This document shows, in pieces, positions 1 through 4,888 of a DNA stretch of 5,035 nucleotides. The stretch spans positions 1 to 5,035 of the forward strand of contig QMNM01000141.1 of the NCBI GenBank assembly GCA_003647765.1. Reading direction: 5' to 3'. How positions within the stretch are numbered: the stretch's first letter is position 1; each line of letters starts with the position of its first letter. The notes beneath the pieces are model-generated. The model saw only the letters and a program-made list of their open reading frames with translations. It was not told the origin of the DNA and did no database searches. Both the position numbers and the translations under genes were made by a program. Source of the DNA: Candidatus Cloacimonadota bacterium (GTDB lineage: Bacteria; Cloacimonadota; Cloacimonadia; JGIOTU-2; B8-G9).

Positions 1-43
1 AGGGATGAAATAATTATAGCAATAATTACAATAGCAAATCATA

Positions 44-69
44 GCTCCGTAGGAGCGATATAAATCGCT
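44..69. repeat. Palindromic short dispersed-type repeat
   Basis: GCTCC-GTA-GGAGC (44-56) is a perfect 5-bp inverted repeat with a 3-base loop. It is followed immediately by AGCGAT-ATAA-ATCGCT (54-69), a second perfect 6-bp inverted repeat that shares bases 54-56 with the first, so the two hairpins cannot form together. The core GCTCCGTAGGAGCGA resembles a short interspersed repeat I recall from intergenic regions of many uncultured-bacterium genomes; that recollection is not verified here. No T-run follows, so it does not look like an intrinsic terminator. Confidence 0.6.
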
Positions 70-81
70 GTATATTATAAT

Positions 82-108
82 TTGACATTCTATTTCTATT
101 TGTATTTT
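82..108 (+). promoter_or_regulatory. Weak candidate sigma70-type promoter
   Basis: A perfect TTGACA (82-87) lies 76 bases upstream of the first small gene. The best -10 candidate is TATTTT at 103-108 with a short 15-base spacer; the surrounding sequence is T-rich. The -35 match is good, but the -10 match and spacing are poor, and the base composition makes chance matches likely. If real, it would drive the small genes at 164-464 and possibly the large gene behind them. Confidence 0.25.
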
Positions 109-163
109 TTATGTTTGATAGCGTCAGCTGGGTGAATTTAATATTTAAAGGATCTTATAAATT

Positions 164-289
164 ATGTCTAATACAGAAATTATAAAACAAATTAGAAAGA
201 TGTCATTTAAAGAAAGAATTGAACTAATTGCAATTATTGCAAATTCGCTTCAAGGAAAGACCATCTTAAATTCAAATGAATCAAATTAA
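164..289 (+). CDS. Short antitoxin-like protein, possibly truncated by frameshift
   Basis: This frame encodes 41 residues starting MSNTEIIKQIRKMSFKER. The pattern of a short helix, then a 'hxxhSFKERhELIxxIxxSL' segment (residues 10-29), resembles the N-terminal half of small addiction-module antitoxins that usually run to 60-100 residues. A plausible ribosome binding site, AAAGGAT (147-153), lies about 10 bases before the ATG. The stop at 287-289 falls 14 bases inside the next frame, which begins at ATG 276. Either these are two overlapping, coupled genes, or one gene of about 95-100 residues has been split by an indel near 260-289. No toxin partner is recognisable next to it. The family resemblance is by pattern only and is moderate at best. 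Confidence 0.4.
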   Translation: MSNTEIIKQIRKMSFKERIELIAIIANSLQGKTILNSNESN

Positions 290-464
290 ACAACCTGAAT
301 TGAAGCAGTTTGAAGTACGTAAGTTTCATTTAGGACAGGAAGTTCATATTGACTGTGATGAACTATTGAGTGTAAATATGATTAAACCAAAAGGAATATC
401 AGTAAAATCTCAATATATGACTATCGTAGGTAATCTAAAACCAAAATATATGGAGATAGATTAA
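276..464 (+). CDS. Small hypothetical protein, possibly the C-terminal half of the preceding antitoxin-like gene
   Basis: This 62-residue frame has a charged centre (FEVRKFHLGQEVHID, about residues 12-26) and no membrane segment. I do not recognise its family. It lacks a well-placed ribosome binding site: GGAAAG at 254-259 lies about 16 bases before the ATG. This fits poorly with an independent start and better with translational coupling, or with being the continuation of the preceding frame. The same frame is open upstream only to 270, after a TAA at 267-269. Its stop (462-464) is one base before the start of the large gene, and its last codons contain that gene's GGAG ribosome binding site, so the three frames are probably co-transcribed. 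It could also be non-functional remnant sequence. Confidence 0.35.
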   Translation: MNQIKQPELKQFEVRKFHLGQEVHIDCDELLSVNMIKPKGISVKSQYMTIVGNLKPKYMEID

Positions 465-465
465 A

Positions 466-3048
466 ATGAGAAAAAAAATAATTTCTTTTTTATCTTGTAC
501 TTCTAATGTCTTTTTATTATCTTGTTTTCTTGTCCTCTTGTTTTCTTGTCCTCTTGTCCTCTTGAACTCTTCTCTATTTGCTAAACAGATTGACCCGTAT
601 GAGAGTCAATTAGACATCAATCGTGCCAGTTTAGAGGACATCAAAACATTACCTATTACTGATAAACAAGCAGAAGAAATATATTATTATCGTGAATATA
701 TCAAATTCTACACCAGCATATACGAATTGAACAAGTTAGAAAGTATGGACCAAAAGACATTTGATAAGATAAAGCCGTTGATAAAGGTCTCTTTTTATAC
801 TGATTACGATGAAACTGCAAAACGAAAAGATGAGATATATTATCTAATTCGTAGATTGGCTTCTAATGAGGGTTTGCAAGAGGGCATATCTGATATTTGG
901 GAGGACTTGCTGATTACACCGATGAATATCAATAAGGTCTACTATCGCGATATTCTCAATATGCCAAATGTCTCTCCTGTTGATGCTATGGCTATTGTCA
1001 AGCAGAGGAAATTTGACCGTATTGGTAGTTATCGTGATTTACGACACTCACCAGGACTTTCTCATTACGGTGCGACAAATCTTAAACATTATATCACTTA
1101 TGAAGATAGAGAGGACAATAGATTCTATTTCAATTATCAATTCAAATATGATACTAATGCTTATCAAGATGAAATAAAGGAGATGTTTCAAGAAACGATT
1201 TATAAGAATTATTTCAACCTAAATGATAATAGTCCAGAAATGTCTCATAAAATACGCACAAGAGTAGGGGATAAATTTAGATTTCAGGCATTGATATTTA
1301 ATAAAAAAGGGGAAGAATCCATAAAGAAAATATCTGATTATAACGACTTTTCCAAAACATTTGCAGAAGTAAAATTGTCATTTGTTAAATCAAAATTTAT
1401 TTTAGGAAATTATAGAGTTGCTTATGGACAAGGGCTTGTGATGGAAAATACGGACTATTACGAATTCCGTAAAACTGGGTTTGGTTTTTCTAAAAGGATT
1501 CTTGGTATTACAGGCGATATTTCAAAAACAGAAGAATTCGCTCTAAAAGGTAGTGCGGTTGAATTTAGTAATAGATTTCTTAATACTTCTATTTTCTATT
1601 CCATAGATGACAAAGATGCAATTGTATATGACAGTAATAATAATGGCATATTAGATGCTGATGATTATGTGTTGACTTATGTTATATCTCGTCCCAGATT
1701 CAATAATGATGAGATGGAAAAAGCCGAATCCTATTATGATAATGTTGACATTGCTCCGCGCAGAGATGCAGTCAGAGAGAAATTATTAGGCGGTCATTTA
1801 GAATTTTCTCCACTTGTTGGAACTCATCTTGGTTTTACTGCCTATGAAGCACAATATAATCGGGAGTTTGTGATTCCATATAAGGACTCTTTAGATAGGT
1901 TCCTCATATACGATTCTGACGATTATAAAAAGTTAAAAATGCCAGATACTGAAATTTCATCTTTATATAGTACATATAAGTCAGGAGAGTATGACCGTAA
2001 TTATCGTCGTGTTTATGGCTTTGACTGGCAGACAGTTCTTGGTAGCACATCTTTTCAAGGAGAATATGCTGAACTTGAAATAGATGGCAAAATAAGTAAA
2101 TTAGGTGATGACCCAAAAGCCGTTATATTAAGCAATTATACTCAGTTTGAGAATTTAAACTTTTTAATTCTCTATCGTAATTATGATTTGGATTTTGATA
2201 ATCCTTATATGCGTGGGTTTTCGGAAAAAAAGAGATTTGAGGATACAATATTTGAAAGGTATACTTATGTTCTTAAAAATCCATTGTTAGGCGAATTATA
2301 TAATAATTCTGCTTCTTCTCAACCAGAAGAGGGAGTTTATTTTCAAACGCGATATCAGTTCAGCAGACACTTTACATTAACAAAAGCATATTTGGATGTA
2401 TGGGAGCGGAAATGCGACCATAGAAAAAGTGTCCGCTTTCAGGCGGAACTTGATTATCGTCCAATATATCAGGTTAGTTTGCGACTGAAACAGAAGTTGC
2501 AAACCAATCGTTATGATGATACCCAAGCAAGATCAGTTTCTAAAACCAGTGAGACCACTACAAAAGCTAGAATTTATCTTACTAATCGTGATATGTTGCA
2601 AATAGCATATTTTTACGCACAAACTTGGCAACCACCATATACTTATCTTACAAATAATGCTGAGCCAAATCAAGATTATCATGCAACTGGCAATGTATTA
2701 AGTCGCGCAGATTGTATTGTAACAAACTATACGCATAATTTCAGTGATAATCTTCGTATAGAAGGCAGTTTTCTTTTCTGGAATAGTACTGGTGGAACAA
2801 TCTGGGATTGGGAAGATACTGGAATTGACTTTATGGGAGAGAGTGGAATGAAATATTGGTTCACTATTTACAATCGTATTTCTAACAATCTTACGGTCTC
2901 CTTCAAATATAAAGTTAAGCATTATAAGGACAGAGAATTATATTATCGCAAATGGTGGAATGATGAACTTGATGAAGGAATAGATTATGTTCCGCAGACA
3001 AAAAGAAATGATAATTCATTCAGGATACAATTGGATTGGAGTTTTTGA
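466..3048 (+). CDS. Secreted helix-hairpin-helix protein with C-terminal outer-membrane beta-barrel
   Basis: An 860-residue protein. Residues 1 to about 41 form a signal peptide: MRKK, then a long hydrophobic stretch, then NSSLFAKQ. Residues 49-108 (LDINRASLEDIKTLP...) and about 155-212 (MNINKVYYRDILNMP...) are two helix-hairpin-helix regions of the ComEA type, a fold that typically binds DNA backbone without base specificity. From about 218 to the end the sequence alternates polar and aromatic residues (FYFNYQFKY, FILGNYRVAYGQG, LSFKYKVKHY) and ends in LDWSF, the aromatic C-terminus typical of outer-membrane barrels. Residues 389-400 (DSNNNGILDADD) match an EF-hand/dockerin-like calcium loop, probably in a barrel loop. 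GGAG at 452-455 supports the ATG at 466; the next in-frame Met is residue 94, which would lose the signal peptide. Cysteines at 20 and 28 follow LLS and LFS and could mimic a lipobox, but they lie within a DNA repeat. Inference: the HhH part is periplasmic and the barrel is membrane-embedded. A DNA-uptake or envelope role is possible but unproven. The architecture call is firm; the function is not. Confidence 0.88.
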   Translation: MRKKIISFLSCTSNVFLLSCFLVLLFSCPLVLLNSSLFAKQIDPYESQLDINRASLEDIKTLPITDKQAEEIYYYREYIKFYTSIYELNKLESMDQKTFDKIKPLIKVSFYTDYDETAKRKDEIYYLIRRLASNEGLQEGISDIWEDLLITPMNINKVYYRDILNMPNVSPVDAMAIVKQRKFDRIGSYRDLRHSPGLSHYGATNLKHYITYEDREDNRFYFNYQFKYDTNAYQDEIKEMFQETIYKNYFNLNDNSPEMSHKIRTRVGDKFRFQALIFNKKGEESIKKISDYNDFSKTFAEVKLSFVKSKFILGNYRVAYGQGLVMENTDYYEFRKTGFGFSKRILGITGDISKTEEFALKGSAVEFSNRFLNTSIFYSIDDKDAIVYDSNNNGILDADDYVLTYVISRPRFNNDEMEKAESYYDNVDIAPRRDAVREKLLGGHLEFSPLVGTHLGFTAYEAQYNREFVIPYKDSLDRFLIYDSDDYKKLKMPDTEISSLYSTYKSGEYDRNYRRVYGFDWQTVLGSTSFQGEYAELEIDGKISKLGDDPKAVILSNYTQFENLNFLILYRNYDLDFDNPYMRGFSEKKRFEDTIFERYTYVLKNPLLGELYNNSASSQPEEGVYFQTRYQFSRHFTLTKAYLDVWERKCDHRKSVRFQAELDYRPIYQVSLRLKQKLQTNRYDDTQARSVSKTSETTTKARIYLTNRDMLQIAYFYAQTWQPPYTYLTNNAEPNQDYHATGNVLSRADCIVTNYTHNFSDNLRIEGSFLFWNSTGGTIWDWEDTGIDFMGESGMKYWFTIYNRISNNLTVSFKYKVKHYKDRELYYRKWWNDELDEGIDYVPQTKRNDNSFRIQLDWSF
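521..564 (+). repeat. Octanucleotide tandem repeat (CTTGTYYT, 5.5 copies) inside the signal-peptide coding region
   Basis: Units read CTTGTTTT, CTTGTCCT, CTTGTTTT, CTTGTCCT, CTTGTCCT, then a final CTTG. They encode about residues 19-33 of the large gene with an eight-residue period (SCFLVLLF / SCPLVLLN). Eight is not a multiple of three, so gain or loss of one or two units shifts the frame before the mature protein; three units restore it. Confidence 0.9.
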
Positions 3049-3050
3049 AT

Positions 3051-3078
3051 GCGTAGTGCGTAGTGTGTAGTGCGTAAG
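3051..3078 (+). repeat. Heptanucleotide tandem repeat downstream of the large gene
   Basis: Four 7-base units start two bases after the stop codon of the large gene: GCGTAGT, GCGTAGT, GTGTAGT, GCGTAAG. The two G/C-containing exact copies are conspicuous in this AT-rich spacer. No hairpin or T-run of terminator type is visible. Its role is unknown; it resembles low-complexity intergenic repeats rather than a binding-site array. Confidence 0.75.
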
Positions 3079-3117
3079 GAGAATAAAATTGGAAATCTGG
3101 AATTATGAGACCGAATA

Positions 3118-3383
3118 ATGAATATAGATAAGGATATTACGATAGGAACTATTTATTTTACCAGGCATTCTAAGAATCGGATGCGAAAGTTCAAAATAGA
3201 TCGCTTCATTGTTGAGAATTGCATTAAACATGCTCAATTTTACGAATTACTGGGAGATAAAACCAATTTATGGTGTACACATATCAAGATAGATACATTC
3301 GGGTGAGTATAGTTCAAGAAGCAGATAGAATTGTCGTATTAACCGTAACTTTGAAGTCAAAATTAAAGGAGGAACTAAAATGA
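3118..3383 (+). pseudogene. DUF4258-like small protein, reading frame broken by one base
   Basis: The first frame begins MNIDKDITIGTIYFTRHSKN and has the DUF4258 pattern 'hxFTxHxxxRMxxFxI' (residues 8-27), but stops at 3304-3306 after 62 codons. The adjacent frame continues the family pattern: DRYIRVSIVQEADRIV, then VLTVTLKSKLKEELK, ending at TGA 3381-3383. Adding one A to the AAAA run at 3259-3262 joins them as ...LLGDKNQFMVYTYQDRY..., giving about 88 residues, a normal length for this family. The restored stop overlaps the next gene's start as ATGA, strong evidence that the long form is ancestral. DUF4258 proteins are small and often sit in toxin-antitoxin-like pairs, so this would be the toxin-like partner of the DUF2283 gene; that is inference. 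The break may be a real mutation or an assembly error at a homopolymer. No slippery heptamer was seen. The start has no clear ribosome binding site (AAGGAG at 3076-3081 is too far), and an in-frame TGA at 3106-3108 rules out longer starts. Confidence 0.78.
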
Positions 3384-3610
3384 AAATCAATTACGACCCT
3401 GAGGCAGATGCAATATATATTGAGTTCTTAAAACACCAGGCTGTTGACAACATTGACCTTAATAATGATGTAAGTGTAGATTTAGATAAGAATAACAAAA
3501 TAATTGGTATTGAGATATTGCGAGCAAGTGCTAATCTAAAGAAAGAATTATTTCATTTAGAATTTACCCAAATACCGAGAAGGCAATCTGTTAGAACAAT
3601 CACTTTGTAA
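3380..3610 (+). CDS. DUF2283 family protein
   Basis: A 76-residue protein opening MKINYDPEADAIYIEFLKH, the hallmark DUF2283 start (YDxEADAhYI.F). It continues with a conserved central stretch, VSVDLDKNNKIIGIEILRAS (about residues 32-51). Family members are usually 50-75 residues, so this one is complete with a slightly long basic tail (IPRRQSVRTITL). A strong ribosome binding site, AAAGGAGG (3365-3372), lies 7 bases before the ATG, within the end of the DUF4258-like frame; the ATGA overlap implies translational coupling. DUF2283 genes commonly neighbour DUF4258-type genes and are suspected to act as the antitoxin-like partner, but no biochemical function is established to my knowledge. With its partner frameshifted here, it may be an orphan half. 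Confidence 0.88.
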   Translation: MKINYDPEADAIYIEFLKHQAVDNIDLNNDVSVDLDKNNKIIGIEILRASANLKKELFHLEFTQIPRRQSVRTITL

Positions 3611-3631
3611 TTTTATCTTATAGAAGAAATA

Positions 3632-3925
3632 ATGGAAACAAAAATAGATAAATCTATAGAATATATTTACAGAAAATATATAACTTCTTCAGATACTTTC
3701 TGGCGAGACGCATTATTAAGTTTGCTTATTGATAAAAAACTAAAATATCTTATTGAGCTAAATCAATATTTACATCAATATAATGTAAGAAGTCCATACG
3801 AACTTGAAAAGAGAATTAAAGAAAGTAAAATATCTGAACATCCAGTATGGGAAGATCTAATTGATATAGAAAATTTAATAAGCGACATTAGAGAAATTGA
3901 AGATGATATCAGAAAGTTATCGTAA
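3632..3925 (+). CDS. Hypothetical helical protein
   Basis: A 97-residue protein that I do not recognise. It is rich in Lys, Glu, Ile and Leu, has no signal peptide or membrane segment, and reads as mostly alpha-helical. Its last third is very acidic with regular hydrophobic spacing (LIDIENLISDIREIEDDIRKL, about residues 76-96 read in two parts), compatible with a short coiled coil. It starts 21 bases after the DUF2283 gene, with only a weak purine-rich site (AGAAGAAAT, 3622-3630) close to the ATG, so it is probably in the same transcript. The stop lies 8 bases before the duplicated gene end at 3934. A third component of the DUF4258/DUF2283 module is possible from position alone. Confidence 0.6.
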   Translation: METKIDKSIEYIYRKYITSSDTFWRDALLSLLIDKKLKYLIELNQYLHQYNVRSPYELEKRIKESKISEHPVWEDLIDIENLISDIREIEDDIRKLS

Positions 3926-3933
3926 AATTGCCA

Positions 3934-3984
3934 ACAAAAAGAAATGATAATTCATTCAGGATACAATTGGACTGGAGCTTTTGA
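3934..3984 (+). pseudogene. Duplicated 3' end of the large outer-membrane gene (copy A)
   Basis: These 51 bases match the last 51 bases of the large gene (2998-3048) at 49 positions and retain the codons for TKRNDNSFRIQLDWSF plus the stop. The two differences (T3036/C3972 and T3042/C3978) are third-position transitions that leave Asp and Ser unchanged. Upstream, TTG-CCA (3928-3933) in the same frame may be a diverged remnant of the Val-Pro-Gln codons. It has no start or ribosome binding site and is a scar, not an expressed gene. Confidence 0.9.
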
Positions 3985-4031
3985 TTACAATAGACTGACT
4001 AGCAAATTTACATAAAAGAGGGGGAACAATC

Positions 4032-4241
4032 ATGCAAAAGAATAAGGGAAAAACTAGATATGAAGAATTTATCATAAAACTTTCAGAAGAGGAGATAGAA
4101 GATCTTAAAAAGATGTTTAAGACAAAATCTGCAAAAAGGGCTGTTGAAAAAGCTGTCAAGGATATAATCGCTGATGAAATAGCTTACGAGTCTATTAGAG
4201 ATATGCAGGGTGTAGGTGGTGTAAAAGCAATTTATGATTAA
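4032..4241 (+). CDS. VapB-like antitoxin of a type II toxin-antitoxin pair
   Basis: A 69-residue protein directly upstream of, and overlapping by 8 bases, a PIN-domain toxin, which is the standard antitoxin-toxin order. It is highly charged (MQKNKGKTRYEEFIIKLSEE...). Residues about 14-46 resemble a ribbon-helix-helix-like N-terminus: a short strand (EFIIKLS), a helix (EEEIEDLKKMF), then 'TKSAKRAVEKAVKDII', similar to the 'TkreAVexALrexI' helix of VapB antitoxins. The C-terminal tail (RDMQGVGGVKAIYD) would be the toxin-neutralising segment by analogy. A strong ribosome binding site, GAGGGGG (4018-4024), lies 7 bases before the ATG. Such antitoxins usually autorepress the operon with their toxin; no operator is clearly visible in the 47 bases between copy A and the start. 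The role rests mainly on gene order, and the fold assignment is moderate. Confidence 0.75.
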   Translation: MQKNKGKTRYEEFIIKLSEEEIEDLKKMFKTKSAKRAVEKAVKDIIADEIAYESIRDMQGVGGVKAIYD

Positions 4242-4659
4242 AAAGAAAATCGCTTTTGACACGAATATTTATATAGACATACTTAATGACAAAGCTTCTT
4301 TTTCAAACTTTATAAATGTGAACACAGAATCATTGTATCTGATAGCTGTTTTATTAGAGATTGAAATCGGAGCATTTGAGAAGAATGCTAAAAAAGTTAT
4401 AGAAAATCATAAAAATAAATTGAATAAGTTGAATAGAATTTTAGCTCCATCCAAAAATGCTTTTATAAAAGCAGGAAGAATTTTAAGTATCTTTCATGAA
4501 CAAGAACATTTTGATCTTATTGGATTATACAAAATTACGAATGATGTTTTAATAGCCACAACTTGTTTAGAGAATGGGGTAACTTTGAATACAAAGAACA
4601 AAAAAGATTTTGAAAAGAATTGCCATTATTTGAAAGGTTTTAAGAATAGAATATTTTGA
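4234..4659 (+). CDS. VapC-like PIN-domain ribonuclease toxin
   Basis: A 141-residue protein, a usual length for VapC. Family knowledge: PIN toxins are Mg2+-dependent endoribonucleases that cleave tRNA, rRNA or mRNA when released from the antitoxin. The expected acidic positions are present: D9 in AFDTNIYIDIL, E42 in LLEIEIGAF, D104 in ITNDVLIATTCL and D125 in NTKNKKDFE, with N119-T120 in the usual C-terminal motif. The active site therefore looks intact. Translation is probably coupled to the antitoxin: the ATG at 4234 lies inside the antitoxin's last codons (ATGATTAA). It is lysine-rich, like the surrounding genes. The target RNA cannot be predicted. The gene ends 18 bases before copy B of the large gene's 3' region. 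Confidence 0.9.
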   Translation: MIKKKIAFDTNIYIDILNDKASFSNFINVNTESLYLIAVLLEIEIGAFEKNAKKVIENHKNKLNKLNRILAPSKNAFIKAGRILSIFHEQEHFDLIGLYKITNDVLIATTCLENGVTLNTKNKKDFEKNCHYLKGFKNRIF

Positions 4660-4677
4660 ATAGTAGCAAGTAAATAG

Positions 4678-4717
4678 TTATATTATCGTAAATGGTGGAA
4701 TGATGAACTTGACGAAG
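4678..4717 (+). pseudogene. Fragment of the large outer-membrane gene near its 3' end (copy B)
   Basis: These 40 bases match 2938-2977 of the large gene at 38 positions and keep the codons for LYYRKWWNDELDE. Both differences (C2949/T4689 in Arg CGC/CGT, T2973/C4713 in Asp GAT/GAC) are synonymous. The frame is closed directly upstream by TAG (4675-4677) and continues only to TAA 4738-4740 with unrelated residues, so it is a non-expressed remnant. It sits just downstream of the VapC gene. Confidence 0.88.
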
Positions 4718-4839
4718 TAGGATGTGCTATTCTAAATTAAATGAATGAGTTAATTAGTCACAAACAAGCACTGGACCCTTTGTAATAATATGTGCTTATA
4801 TCTTTTGTATATGAGAAGTGCATAAATCATCAAAAAGGA

Positions 4840-4858
4840 TTCGTGTCATGTTCGTGGC
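4840..4858 (+). repeat. Short TTCGTG direct repeat in spacer
   Basis: TTCGTGTC (4840-4847) and TTCGTGGC (4851-4858) are separated by ATG, about 30 bases before the PDZ gene start. This resembles a low-complexity intergenic repeat recalled from other uncultured-bacterium genomes; the recollection is unverified. The rest of the 4718-4888 spacer shows no gene or terminator that I can support. Confidence 0.4.
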
Positions 4859-4888
4859 AAGAAAGATTAACAAAATAGGTGATAAGAT

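Noticed and set aside
1-63. Open frame at the window start ending in ...NHSSVGAI then TAA, possibly the tail of an upstream gene
   Set aside because: Only 20 codons, overlapping the palindromic repeat, with no recognisable pattern; it could be chance in AT-rich DNA.
502-551. Lipoprotein signal (LLSC at residue 20 or LFSC at residue 28)
   Set aside because: The cysteines are created by the octamer repeat, and the barrel with the AKQ-type end of the signal region fits an ordinary signal peptide better.
968-1177. Second + strand frame inside the large gene
   Set aside because: Shadow frame within a well-supported coding region, with no ribosome binding site or family pattern.
1904-2116. Minus-strand frame of 70 residues
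   Set aside because: Antisense to the beta-barrel coding region and without protein-like features.
2698-2922. Minus-strand frame of 74 residues
   Set aside because: Antisense shadow of the large gene.
3250-3306. Programmed -1 frameshift in the DUF4258-like gene
   Set aside because: No X-XXY-YYZ slippery heptamer in the correct frame and no obvious downstream stem; a simple missing A explains the break better.
3956-4159. Minus-strand frame of 67 residues with hydrophobic patches
   Set aside because: Overlaps copy A and the VapB-like gene antisense; its serine/phenylalanine-rich look is what lysine/glutamate codons give on the opposite strand.
4741-4785. Short frame MNELISHKQALDPL after copy B
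   Set aside because: Only 14 codons and no ribosome binding site.
4766-4797. Inverted repeat AAGCAC...GTGCTT, possible terminator after VapC
   Set aside because: Six-base arms with a 20-base loop and no T-run directly after; too weak to call.
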